The position numbers and the translations under genes are program-made. Of a stretch of DNA of 28,429 nucleotides, positions 1-8,340 are shown piece after piece. This stretch comes from Bacillota bacterium (GTDB taxonomy: Bacteria; Bacillota; UBA4882; UBA8346), in contig JAEYGI010000067.1 of the NCBI GenBank assembly GCA_023402395.1, positions 1-28,429 on the forward strand. The letters are read 5' to 3'. The number at the start of each line of letters is the position of its first letter. The stretch's first letter is position 1. The notes under the pieces are model-generated. The model searched no databases. It had not been told where the DNA came from and worked only from the letters and a program-made list of their open reading frames with translations.

Positions 1-375
1 AGCCGAGCTGCAAGCATACATTCACGCAAATCGTAGCGAGGACCGGAACCGTACTCGATGTACGGTGAGGACCCCGCAGTCGTTTTTGCAGACGGCTTTT
101 GGTCTGCGAAAACGAGCTGCAAGCATCCGTGACACACTACTTTGAGAGACAGAGCAACGACGAAATCCGACGCTTTTCACGGCGCATCAACCAATCCGGC
201 AAATCTTTCAACTCTCTTTCATTCTTTTTCTTGATTCTTTATGAAATTCTTACGGAGCCCCGTCAGCCACCCAATGCAAAATCGATCCATCCGGACCGCG
301 CGGCAGGGATTTAATCTTCCGTGACGAAACTTGTAACAGCAATTTAATCCGGCGTTCACGGATGGAGAAGCGGCG
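1..375. other. Hairpin-rich non-coding left edge
   Basis: I see no supportable gene here. A 14-base direct repeat CGAGCTGCAAGCAT lies at 4-17 and 113-126. Between the copies is a perfect 7-bp hairpin (ACCGTAC 48-54 / GTACGGT 60-66) flanked by GAGGACC at 38-44 and 67-73, and a longer stem-loop at 81-114. One frame is open from base 2 to about 157 but has no start in the window and resembles nothing I know. The remainder, 130-375, is the plain upstream region of the kinase gene. I could not identify a convincing promoter in it. Confidence 0.5.
81..114. other. 13-bp stem-loop
   Basis: CGTTTTTGCAGAC (81-93) pairs with GTCTGCGAAAACG (102-114) over 13 positions, with one T/G pair that would be a wobble in RNA. 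The loop is 8 bases (94-101). There is no T-run after the stem, so it is not a standard intrinsic terminator. It could be the edge of a structured RNA or mobile element lying mostly outside the window. Confidence 0.5.
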
Positions 376-2160
376 ATGGGGAAAGCCCTGCAAAAACTGA
401 ACAACCTGCGGCTACAGAACAAGATCATCCTGCTGGCCGTGGTCAGCATCGTCTGCTCGGCCGGCGCGGTCGGCCTGGTGGCCCTGGACATCTCGACCCG
501 GGTCATCGAGCGGAACACTTACCGCCACACCAACGAGACGATTCAGCAGTCCGCCAACTACCTCAATGAAAAGCTGCTCAATCTGATCCATAACATCCAT
601 AACCTGTTGACCAGCGATACCTTCCGGACCTCGATCTACAACCTCATCGAAGACCGGGCCGACCCGGTCAGCGAGTTTTCCAAGCAAGAACGGCTGCTCA
701 CTCAGCTCCGGGTGACCAACCCCCTGCTGGAATCGGTCTACGTCTATACCCCCGGCGCCATCTTTTACGATACCACCAAAGGCCGGATCAACGGGGCCCG
801 CTTCGCGGACTCGGCCGTCTACCGGAAACTGATCCGGGAACGGGTCATCTACTGGGGCGCGGTGGGGGAAGCCGGCTGGCTTCCCAAAGAGCGGTACGTG
901 ATCCCGGTGGTCCTGACCACGGGGATCGAACGGATCAAACCCGAACAGGCGCTGGTGATCGCCCATATCAAAGGGGACGAACTGGTTCAATACCTGTCCG
1001 AGCTGCGCAACCGGTCGGTGGCTGAGACCTATCTCGTCAACGGCGGCGGCCAGGTGGTCATCCATGGCTATGACACGGAGCTGGCCGGAGTGTTCGGGCA
1101 GAAGCGGTTTATAGACCGGGTGGGCCGCGGGGAGAGCGGCTTTTTCCGGCACCGGCTGGCCGGCGCCAAGCTCCTGGTCAACTACGCGACCCTGCCGATC
1201 AACGGCTGGAAACTGGTGACCCTCACGCCCGAAAAGCAATTGCTGGGGGACATCCGGTATATCAAATGGTTTATTTTCATGTTCGGCGGTTTGTCGATCG
1301 TGCTGGCGATCTTCCTGTCGGCGCTGGTTTCCCGGAGCATCACCAAGCCCCTCTCCAAGCTGCGGGCAGTGATGAACCGGGTCCGGAACCGCGAGTTCTC
1401 GGCCAGGTTCGAACCCCGTTACGACGACGAGGTGGGGCAGTTGGCCACCAATATGAATTTGATGCTGGACGAGATCAACCGCTTATTCAGCCGGCTCCAG
1501 GAAGAACAGGAAAAGCTAAAGCTGGAGCAGCGGCTGAAGCAGATCGCCGAACTGAAGGCGTTGCAATCCCAGATCAACCCTCATTTTCTCTATAACGCGC
1601 TGGACTCGATCTACTGGAAGTCCCTGCTGGGCGGGAATGAGCAGGTGGCCGAGATGGTGATCGCCTTGGCCGCTTTCTTCCGGCTCGGACTGAACAAGGG
1701 GAAGGACGAGATCAGCATCGATCAGGAATTGCAACACGTGGAGAACTATCTTTATCTCCAGAAAAATATCTATGACGGGAAGTTCGATTATTCGATCACG
1801 GCGGACCCGGCGATCCGGGGCTGCCAGGTGATCAAATTCATCCTGCAGCCGCTGGCCGAGAACGCCGTCGCCCACGGTTTTTCGGAGCAGCGGGAGGGCG
1901 GCCTGATCCGGGTGAGCGCGGCCCGGGACGGCGACCGGATCGTGCTGGAGGTCAGCGACAACGGCAGAGGCTTCGACATCGAGGCGTTATATGCGGCGCT
2001 GGCCCGGGAGGCCGATGACGAGAAGTCCGGCTACGCCTTGTCCAATATTCACCGGCGGCTGCTGATCCGGTACGGCGCCGAGTACCGGATCGAGTTGGAG
2101 AGCCAGGCCTACCGGGAGACCACGGTCCGGATCCGGATTCCGGCGCTGGAGGAGGAGTAG
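376..2160 (+). CDS. YesM-type membrane sensor histidine kinase
   Basis: Two-component sensor kinase of 594 residues, the normal length for the YesM family. It has a membrane segment at about residues 17-39, an extracytoplasmic sensor region of about 40-295 and a second membrane segment at about 297-320. HAMP follows at 321-372, then a short coiled stretch and the His_kinase domain. His403 in QINPHFLYNAL is the predicted phosphorylation site. The ATPase part shows the N-box QPLAENAVAHG (about 491-501) and the G-box DNGRGFD (528-534). GGAGAAG at 364-370 supports the ATG at 376. The stop is 2 nt from the next start, so it is co-transcribed with the response regulator. By family knowledge, such pairs sense extracellular oligosaccharides and control neighbouring glycan genes. 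The ligand here is unknown. Confidence 0.95.
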   Translation: MGKALQKLNNLRLQNKIILLAVVSIVCSAGAVGLVALDISTRVIERNTYRHTNETIQQSANYLNEKLLNLIHNIHNLLTSDTFRTSIYNLIEDRADPVSEFSKQERLLTQLRVTNPLLESVYVYTPGAIFYDTTKGRINGARFADSAVYRKLIRERVIYWGAVGEAGWLPKERYVIPVVLTTGIERIKPEQALVIAHIKGDELVQYLSELRNRSVAETYLVNGGGQVVIHGYDTELAGVFGQKRFIDRVGRGESGFFRHRLAGAKLLVNYATLPINGWKLVTLTPEKQLLGDIRYIKWFIFMFGGLSIVLAIFLSALVSRSITKPLSKLRAVMNRVRNREFSARFEPRYDDEVGQLATNMNLMLDEINRLFSRLQEEQEKLKLEQRLKQIAELKALQSQINPHFLYNALDSIYWKSLLGGNEQVAEMVIALAAFFRLGLNKGKDEISIDQELQHVENYLYLQKNIYDGKFDYSITADPAIRGCQVIKFILQPLAENAVAHGFSEQREGGLIRVSAARDGDRIVLEVSDNGRGFDIEALYAALAREADDEKSGYALSNIHRRLLIRYGAEYRIELESQAYRETTVRIRIPALEEE

Positions 2161-2162
2161 GA

Positions 2163-3770
2163 ATGTACAAGCTGGTCATCGTGGACGACAAGGACGATGT
2201 GATTCAGGGAATTCGCGGCCTGGGCCGGTGGGCCGATTACGGCGTGGCGATCGCGGGTTGGGCCGGGAACGGCGTTGACGCGCTGCAAGTAGTGGCGGAG
2301 CAGCAACCCGAGATTGTGCTCACCGACATCAAAATGCCGCTGATGGACGGGATCAAGCTCACTGAAATCCTGAAAGAGCGGAATCCGGCCATTAAGATCA
2401 TCATTCTCAGCGGCTACGACGAATTTTCCTACGCCCAGCAAGCGGTGAAGCTCGGCGCCGAGGAGTACCTGCTAAAGCCGGTCCGCCTCCGCCAGCTCGA
2501 AGAGGTCATCGGCCGGGTCACCCAAAAGCTCGACCGCGAACGGAGCCGGCGGGAGGAAGAAGCCGAGCTGCTGCGGCGGCTGGAGCAAAGCCTGCCGCTG
2601 CTTCGGGACAAGTTTTGGCAACGGCTGATCGAGGAACCGGACGCGCTCAGCGATACCGAACTGCAGCGAAAGCTGGAGTTCCTGCAGGCCGCGCCGCCGC
2701 CCGAACCGGCGGTCGCCGTGTTGCTGGAGATCGACCAGTACGCCGGGATGGTGGACCGGGTCAGCTATCAACAAGTGGAGCGGTTGCGATCGGTGGTGGC
2801 GGCGGTGGACCGGATTGATCCGGACCTGCCGGCCGGCACGGTGTTCGCGGACTCCCGGGAGCGCCTGGTCTGGGTGGCACCGGGAGCGGAGGACGGCCAG
2901 TTCCGGCTCGGCCTCTTGTGGCGGCTGGAGCGGATCGGCGCCGAGGTGCGGGAGGAATTCGGCTTCACGGTCTCCATGGGGGTCAGCCGGAGCCACCGGG
3001 GCGGCGAGCGCCTGTTCCGGTCGTACCGCGAGGCCCGGGAGGCGCTGGCCCACAAGTTGCATCTCGGCCCGGATCAGATCATCTTTCACGACGATGTGGC
3101 GCCGGAGCCGCCCGGCGCGGCCCTTTATCCGCTGCAGATGGAGAAGGAGCTGCTGGCAGCGGTCAGGCTGGGGGACGCCGGGGAACTCCGGGCCGGCCGG
3201 GAACGGTATTTCGCGACCCTGCGCCAGTCGGCCGCCGTCGCTCCGCAATACGTTAAACAGTGCCTGGCCGGACTGGCGCTGAGCCTGTCGCGGCTGGCCG
3301 GCGAGCTGAGGCTGGAGGAGCGGTCGCTGACCCCGGACGGAGCGGATCTGCTGAGCGCGGCGGTCCGGTTTGAAACCCTGGCCGGGTTTGAGGAATGGCT
3401 GGCCGCCGTCTGCCAGCGGATCGCGGAGCTGATCCAGGGTGAGCGGAAGCTGAAGTCCCAATCCAAAATGGAAAAGGCCAGGGAGTATATAGCGGACCAT
3501 CTGGCCGAGGAGATCTCCCTGAATTCCGTGGCCGAGCAGATGGGCCTGAGCCCCAATTATTTCTCCAGCCTGTTTAAGGAGCATACCGGGGAAACCTTTA
3601 TGGAATACCTGGTCAAGACCAGGCTGGAAAAGGCCAAGGAGCTGTTGCGCTCCGGCGGCTACAAAGTGTACGAGGTGGCCAACCGGGTGGGCTATTCCGA
3701 CCCGCGCTATTTCAGCGAGATCTTTAAAAAATATGTTGGAGTCAATCCGGCCGAATACTCCAAAACCTGA
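2163..3770 (+). CDS. YesN-type response regulator, AraC family
   Basis: Response regulator of 535 residues. The N-terminal receiver domain (about 1-122) has the acidic pair DD at 8-9, the phospho-acceptor Asp55 in LTDIKMP and the conserved Lys105 in LLKPV. A long central region (about 130-430) is typical of YesN proteins. The C-terminal 100 residues (about 434-535) form a double helix-turn-helix AraC DNA-binding domain ending in VGYSDPRYFSEIFKKYVGVNPAEYS. The ribosome binding site is the GA-rich 3' end of the kinase gene (GGAGGAGGAG). It is presumably phosphorylated by the adjacent kinase and is the obvious candidate activator of the GH2 gene and transporter downstream. That target assignment is inference from position. 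Confidence 0.95.
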   Translation: MYKLVIVDDKDDVIQGIRGLGRWADYGVAIAGWAGNGVDALQVVAEQQPEIVLTDIKMPLMDGIKLTEILKERNPAIKIIILSGYDEFSYAQQAVKLGAEEYLLKPVRLRQLEEVIGRVTQKLDRERSRREEEAELLRRLEQSLPLLRDKFWQRLIEEPDALSDTELQRKLEFLQAAPPPEPAVAVLLEIDQYAGMVDRVSYQQVERLRSVVAAVDRIDPDLPAGTVFADSRERLVWVAPGAEDGQFRLGLLWRLERIGAEVREEFGFTVSMGVSRSHRGGERLFRSYREAREALAHKLHLGPDQIIFHDDVAPEPPGAALYPLQMEKELLAAVRLGDAGELRAGRERYFATLRQSAAVAPQYVKQCLAGLALSLSRLAGELRLEERSLTPDGADLLSAAVRFETLAGFEEWLAAVCQRIAELIQGERKLKSQSKMEKAREYIADHLAEEISLNSVAEQMGLSPNYFSSLFKEHTGETFMEYLVKTRLEKAKELLRSGGYKVYEVANRVGYSDPRYFSEIFKKYVGVNPAEYSKT

Positions 3771-3804
3771 CGGGGCGGGGATCGTAAAATCCTCCCCCGT
3801 TTTT
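3770..3804 (+). terminator. Intrinsic terminator after the two-component pair
   Basis: The stem begins ACGGGG immediately at the stop codon and closes with CCCCGT, with GGAT/ATCC nearer the loop and some mismatched bases between. TTTTT follows at 3800-3804. It separates the regulatory pair from the GH2 gene. Confidence 0.7.
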
Positions 3805-3819
3805 CGTAACCTTACCGCA

Positions 3820-3848
3820 TTGCCGAAATCTGGACCGTAGTTTACCAT
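3820..3848 (+). promoter_or_regulatory. Possible weak promoter of the GH2 gene
   Basis: TTGCCG (3820-3825) is followed after 17 bases by TACCAT (3843-3848). Each hexamer matches four of six sigma-A consensus bases. A weak promoter is what one expects for a gene activated by an AraC-type regulator. It lies just after a terminator and about 50 nt before the start codon. Identified by eye only. Confidence 0.3.
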
Positions 3849-3896
3849 GAATTGTAACGGTTTGATTTCAAAACGATTAAAGGGAGGTTGACGAAT

Positions 3897-6800
3897 TTGC
3901 AGAAACCCAATTCCCTCTGGATCGCGATGATCCTGTTGATCGCGATCGCCGCCGGATCGCTGCAGTTGATCCGGGCGGAGAACTACACGATGCCGGAGAC
4001 CAACCGGGTGACGTTCAATTTCAACCCGGACTGGAAATTTATCCGGCAGAATGTCACGGGCGCCAGCGCCGTCACGTTTGACGATTCGGCCTGGCAAACG
4101 GTGAGTTGCCCCCATACATACAATGACACGGATACCTTTGACGACTGGGCGGTATTCCCGGACGGCGAGACCGATCTCTGGACCGGGATCACCTGGTACC
4201 GGAAGCACTTCACCCTCGATCCGGCCTATGCCGGCCGGAAGGTCTTCGTGGAGTTCGAGGCGGTGCGGCAGATCGCCGACGTCTATATCAACGGCGTCTA
4301 TCTGGGCCAGAACAAAAACGGCTTCCTGCCGTTCGGCTTCGACCTGACCCCCTACCTGAACTTCAGCGGCGATAACGTGGTGGCCGTCAAATGCGACAAC
4401 CGGTTCACCAACGGCCTGCCCTGGAACGATCCCCACTGGCATCCGGCGCACGGCGGCATTTACCGCAACGTCTACCTGCATGTCATGGACAAGTTGCACG
4501 TGACCCTGCCGCTGTACAGCAATTTGCAGACCCAGGGCACCTATGTTTACGCCCAAAATGTCAGCGCCGGTTCGGCGGACGTAACCGTGGAGGCGGAAGT
4601 CAAAAACGAATATGACACCGCCAAAACCGCCGAATTCCGGGCCGACGTGGTCGACAACGACGGCCTGGTGGTGCTGACCCTGACCGACACCCGGATCCTG
4701 GAGCCAGGCAGCACCGTCAAATTTTCCAGGACCGGCGCGGTGAGCGGGCCCAAACGGTGGGAGCCGGCCTATCCCTATCTGTATCAGGTCTACACCATGG
4801 TCAGCGTGGCCGGGATTCCGGTGGACGTTTACCGGACGCCGCTCGGCATCCGCTCGTTCCACTTTGATCATGACACCGGCTTTTGGATCAATGATCACCG
4901 CGTCAAACTGCACGGCTGGGGACAGAAGCCCACCAACACCTGGGCGGGGCTGGGCAACGCCTTCCCCGACTGGATGCACGACTACACGATCCGGATGATG
5001 AAAGAGGCGGGCGGCAATTTCATCCGCTGGGGCCATTGCGCGGGCGCTCCGGCCGACATCGCCGCCGCCGACAAATACGGCCTGATCACCCTTCAGCCCG
5101 GGGTCGACGGCGAGAGCGACTGCGGCGAACCGGCCTGGACCGTCCGGGCCAACGCCTTCCGGGACATGATCATCTACTACCGCAATCATCCGGCGATCAT
5201 GATTTACGAGGGCGGCAATCAGAAAGTGACCGATGCTCACGCCGCGCAGTTAAAGTCAATCATGACCAACTGGGATCCTCATGGCGGCAGGGCCTACGCC
5301 CATCGCCGGGCCGATTCGGTGACCGGCGCCTACATGGAGGTTTCGGTCGGCACCGAGGGCAGCCACGAATGCAGCTGGCTGCCGGTGGTTGAAGGCGAAT
5401 ACAACCGCGAGGAAGCGCCGCGGCGGGTTTGGGACGATTATTCCCCGCCGAACTTCGACTATGTCGGGGGCGAGACCCAGACCTACGATTTGACCTCGGA
5501 GCAGTTCGCGGCCAACCAGGCCCTGCATTACAAAAAGATCAGCGCCGCCTCGCATTGCGGCGGGGGCAACTGGATCTTCTCGGACACTCCCAGCGCCAGC
5601 CGGCAAACCATCGAGGTCGCCCGCTGCAGCGGCGAGGTGGACGGCGTCCGGCTGCCGAAGGAGGCGTACTACGCTTGCCAGGCGATCTTCCGTGACGACC
5701 CCCGGATTCATATCATCGGGCACTGGACCTATCCGCAAGGAACGGTCAAGCCGGTGTACGTCATGTCCAATTGCGAACGGGTGGAATTGTTCGTTAACGG
5801 CGTTTCCAAAGGATACGGCGTCCGGAGCAACACCTACCTGTTCACCTTCAACAATGTGGCCTGGGAGTCCGGAGCCATCCGCGCGGTGGGCTATAACGGC
5901 GGCGCGGCCGCCGCTGAACAGCAAAAGCAAACCGCCGGTACGCCGTACCGGGTGCGGTTGACCCCGATCACCGGGCCGGGCGGGCTGCGGGCCGACGGGT
6001 CCGATGTGGCGCTGGTCGACGCCGAAGTGGTGGACAGCGCCGGCAACCGCTGCCCGACCTGGCAGGGGCGGATTGATTTCGCCATCGCCGGACCGGGCGT
6101 CTGGCGGGGCGGCTACAATAGCGGCAAGATCGACTCCATCAACCATCTGTATCTGGATCTGGAGTGCGGCGTGAACCGGGTCGCGATCCGGTCCAGCCTG
6201 ACTCCGGGCACGATTACGCTGACCGGAACCATTCCGGGTCTGGTCTCCGATACCATCGCCATTCAGTCCCACCCGGCGGCCATCTCCGGCGGCCTGTGGC
6301 GGGAGCTGCCGGCGACGCCGGCCCCGGAACCGCTCGGGACCCCGCCGCCTCCGGTGACGCCGCAGCCGTCGGTCACCCCGACGCCAACCCCGACCCCGGC
6401 CGAGAAGCGGTTGTTCACCGACTTTTCCTATTCGGGACCCGGTGGCGGCCAGGTGCTGACCAACGTCCAAAACGGCAAGGCGGTTTACTCCGACAGCAGC
6501 CTGACCTTTACCGAACTCCCCGCGTATCTGGCGGGCGGCGATTATATCCAGGCCGCCAACGGCGATGCCTCCTACGCCGCGGTGGATCTCATGGAATTTA
6601 CGGCCGGAGTGGCTCTCGATCTGTACATCGCCCACGATGACCGGGAGTTTCCCAGGCCGGGCTGGCTGACGTCCGCCTATGCCGATACCGGGAATCAGAT
6701 CCGGATCGGCGGCCATCCCTATACGCTCTTTAAGCGGCCGCTGGCCAAAGGCGCCGGCGTCACGCTGGGGCAGAACTTTGAGAGCGCGGCGGGAGAGGGC

Positions 6801-7799
6801 AATCTTTATGTCGTGTTCGCGTTGGAGCAACGGGTGATCTCCCGCAGTAAAACGGCCGTCGCCAGCTCGGCCCAGGCCGGCAAGGAAGCGGGGCTGGCCA
6901 ATGACGGAGACGTCGCGACCCGGTGGGCCGCTGCCAGCGGCAGCTATCCGCAGTGGTGGAAGGTTGATCTGGGCGGGTCCTTCGCGCTGACCGGAACGAC
7001 CATCGACTGGTATACCATTGCCTCCGATCCGCGCGCCTACCGGTACCGGATCGAGGTCAGCAGCGATGATCTGACCTATGTCCCCGTGGCCGACCGGACC
7101 GGCAACACCGCGCCGGGGGAGATTTCGGATTCATTCTCGGCCACCGCCCGGTACGTGAGGATCACCGTGACCGGCTGCACGGTCTCGGGCAAATACGCCG
7201 CAGCCAATGAAATCAAGATTTACTGGGACGGATATCTGGCGCCGTCGGTCACCCCGAGCCCAACCCCGACCCCCACGGCCCCGCCGTTGCTGGCCGATGA
7301 CTTTAACGACGGCAACGCCGACGGCTGGACCGCAGTCAGTGGAACCTGGACGGTTTCGGCCGGCGAATACTTGCAGACCGACACCTCCGGCTACGGCATC
7401 AGCGTGGCCGGGAACGCGGCCTGGACCGATTACGCGCTGCGAGCCAGGATCAAAAACGACGCCAGCGGCGATCGCAACTTCGGCCTGATTGTCAGGTACC
7501 AGGACAGTTCCAATTATTACTTCGCCTGCTACGAGCGGAGCGTCGGAGTCTGGCGCCTCTATAAGCGGGTGGGGGCCAAAAACACCCAACTGGGAACCGA
7601 TTATGCCCAAAACTGGGCCGATAACGCCTACAAACAGGTCACCTTGTCCGCCGGCGGCGGCGCGCTGGTGTTAAGCGTCGGGGATACCAACCTCATCAGC
7701 GTGACCGACAATACCTTCCCGACCGGCAAGATCGGTCTCCGGACCTACCTTAACGGCGGGGCCTTCGATGATTTGCGGGTCACCGCCGGGTCTCAATAA
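3897..7799 (+). CDS. Secreted multidomain glycoside hydrolase, GH2 type
   Basis: About 1300 residues. I prefer the TTG at 3897, 9 nt after AGGGAGG (3881-3887); the in-frame TTG at 3888 abuts that site. A signal peptide covers about 1-27. Next come the GH2 sugar-binding domain (about 35-190, with the motif TWYRKHF), an Ig-like domain (about 195-305) and the TIM barrel (about 320-590). The likely nucleophile is Glu501 in VEGEYN. The expected acid/base motif GNE reads GGNQ (Gln442). After a Pro-Thr linker (about 811-838) come an unassigned domain, an F5/8 type C (CBM32-like) domain (about 980-1113), a second linker and a concanavalin/LamG-like domain (about 1131-1298). GH2 includes beta-galactosidases, glucuronidases and mannosidases; I cannot fix the substrate. 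It is likely exported and cell-surface or glycan bound. Confidence 0.9.
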   Translation: MQKPNSLWIAMILLIAIAAGSLQLIRAENYTMPETNRVTFNFNPDWKFIRQNVTGASAVTFDDSAWQTVSCPHTYNDTDTFDDWAVFPDGETDLWTGITWYRKHFTLDPAYAGRKVFVEFEAVRQIADVYINGVYLGQNKNGFLPFGFDLTPYLNFSGDNVVAVKCDNRFTNGLPWNDPHWHPAHGGIYRNVYLHVMDKLHVTLPLYSNLQTQGTYVYAQNVSAGSADVTVEAEVKNEYDTAKTAEFRADVVDNDGLVVLTLTDTRILEPGSTVKFSRTGAVSGPKRWEPAYPYLYQVYTMVSVAGIPVDVYRTPLGIRSFHFDHDTGFWINDHRVKLHGWGQKPTNTWAGLGNAFPDWMHDYTIRMMKEAGGNFIRWGHCAGAPADIAAADKYGLITLQPGVDGESDCGEPAWTVRANAFRDMIIYYRNHPAIMIYEGGNQKVTDAHAAQLKSIMTNWDPHGGRAYAHRRADSVTGAYMEVSVGTEGSHECSWLPVVEGEYNREEAPRRVWDDYSPPNFDYVGGETQTYDLTSEQFAANQALHYKKISAASHCGGGNWIFSDTPSASRQTIEVARCSGEVDGVRLPKEAYYACQAIFRDDPRIHIIGHWTYPQGTVKPVYVMSNCERVELFVNGVSKGYGVRSNTYLFTFNNVAWESGAIRAVGYNGGAAAAEQQKQTAGTPYRVRLTPITGPGGLRADGSDVALVDAEVVDSAGNRCPTWQGRIDFAIAGPGVWRGGYNSGKIDSINHLYLDLECGVNRVAIRSSLTPGTITLTGTIPGLVSDTIAIQSHPAAISGGLWRELPATPAPEPLGTPPPPVTPQPSVTPTPTPTPAEKRLFTDFSYSGPGGGQVLTNVQNGKAVYSDSSLTFTELPAYLAGGDYIQAANGDASYAAVDLMEFTAGVALDLYIAHDDREFPRPGWLTSAYADTGNQIRIGGHPYTLFKRPLAKGAGVTLGQNFESAAGEGNLYVVFALEQRVISRSKTAVASSAQAGKEAGLANDGDVATRWAAASGSYPQWWKVDLGGSFALTGTTIDWYTIASDPRAYRYRIEVSSDDLTYVPVADRTGNTAPGEISDSFSATARYVRITVTGCTVSGKYAAANEIKIYWDGYLAPSVTPSPTPTPTAPPLLADDFNDGNADGWTAVSGTWTVSAGEYLQTDTSGYGISVAGNAAWTDYALRARIKNDASGDRNFGLIVRYQDSSNYYFACYERSVGVWRLYKRVGAKNTQLGTDYAQNWADNAYKQVTLSAGGGALVLSVGDTNLISVTDNTFPTGKIGLRTYLNGGAFDDLRVTAGSQ

Positions 7800-7864
7800 T
7801 CGCATTCCGGAACGGGCCGGGGGCGGATTGGCGAATGTTATTGTAACAGCTTCGAAACGTCTAT

Positions 7865-7949
7865 ATAGGATGAAATAAATCTCTTAACTGGATTTGCATT
7901 CCTAAAGCCGAATGCAAATGAAATTAAATCGGAATTTATTTCATCCTAT
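7865..7949. other. Nested stem-loop 1 (16-bp outer arm)
   Basis: ATAGGATGAAATAAAT (7865-7880) is the perfect reverse complement of 7934-7949. Inside it, ATTTGCATTC (7892-7901) pairs perfectly with GAATGCAAAT (7910-7919) around an 8-base loop. First of four consecutive foldbacks between the GH2 gene and the binding-protein gene. No T-run follows, so termination is not its obvious purpose. Confidence 0.75.
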
Positions 7950-7959
7950 TACAGCTGAA

Positions 7960-8042
7960 ATAAGTTGAATTAAATTCCTTAAAATTTTCATCATGGCCGG
8001 ATTTAGGGACATGATGCATCCTGAAAATTTAATTCAACTTAT
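7960..8042. other. Nested stem-loop 2 (17-bp outer arm)
   Basis: ATAAGTTGAATTAAATT (7960-7976) is the perfect reverse complement of 8026-8042. An inner stem CATCATG (7989-7995) / CATGATG (8010-8016) closes a 14-base loop. The architecture mirrors stem-loop 1 (long A/T-rich outer arm, shorter inner hairpin), but the arm sequences differ. Confidence 0.75.
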
Positions 8043-8044
8043 AT

Positions 8045-8122
8045 AGAAGCCTGGTGATAAAGTCAGCTGTTCGATAACAGCTTGGCGGAAAAAGTTCCGG
8101 ATCGACTTTATCACTTGCTTCT
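8045..8122. other. Three-way-junction foldback
   Basis: The outer arm is AGAAGC (8045-8050) plus GTGATAAAGTC (8054-8064), pairing with GACTTTATCAC (8104-8114) plus GCTTCT (8117-8122). Enclosed side by side are two hairpins, AGCTGTT/AACAGCT (8065-8082, loop CGAT) and CGGAA/TTCCG (8086-8099, loop AAAG). This gives a clean three-way junction. All pairings are exact except the short bulges between the two outer segments. A structured RNA leader is a plausible reading. Confidence 0.75.
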
Positions 8123-8130
8123 CTGAGCTT

Positions 8131-8168
8131 TTGTGTACAACCCCGCCTTAGGCTTGGGTTCATCACAA
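8131..8168. other. Stem-loop 4 upstream of the binding-protein gene
   Basis: Three stacked segments pair around a TTA loop: TTGTG (8131-8135)/CACAA (8164-8168), AACCC (8139-8143)/GGGTT (8156-8160) and GCC (8145-8147)/GGC (8151-8153). A small GAAATATTTC palindrome follows at 8176-8185. About 170 nt then remain before the start codon, in which I see no further strong structure and no convincing promoter. Confidence 0.6.
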
Positions 8169-8340
8169 CGCTTTGGAAATATTTCGTAAGATCGCCCCCC
8201 TTTTTCCGGAAGCTTCCCTCATTGTAATTGGGCCGGGATGGATTAAAATTAGATTAACACAAAGCGCAACGGCGGACCCGGCGCAAGGGGGAAGTTTGGG
8301 AGGATGGCCGTTGCCTGACAAACGAGAAAGGGTGAATGGA

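Noticed and set aside
1..126. 3' end of a group II intron or retron
   Set aside because: The hairpin ACCGTAC/GTACGGT faintly recalls an intron domain V, but the length and conserved bases do not fit and no reverse transcriptase is visible in the window.
3841..3880. Possible operator built on GTAAC and AAACG motifs seen upstream of several genes
   Set aside because: The recurring 5-6-base strings are too short and too variably spaced to distinguish from chance by eye.
2472..5240. Long open frame on the minus strand (over 900 codons) across the regulator and GH2 genes
   Set aside because: It is antisense to two well-recognised genes and crosses their terminator. Long antisense frames are expected in GC-rich coding DNA, and the translation has no recognisable domains.
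5256..6830. Minus-strand open frame of about 520 codons within the GH2 gene
   Set aside because: A shadow of the GH2 coding strand, with no family motif.
8045..8122. tRNA gene, because of the cloverleaf-like fold
   Set aside because: It has only two internal hairpins, with no anticodon arm of the right size, no T-loop motif and no tRNA-like acceptor end.
8173..8340. N-terminal extension of the binding protein
   Set aside because: The frame is open, but it would put 56 non-signal residues before a clear signal peptide, and the ATG at 8341 has its own ribosome binding site.
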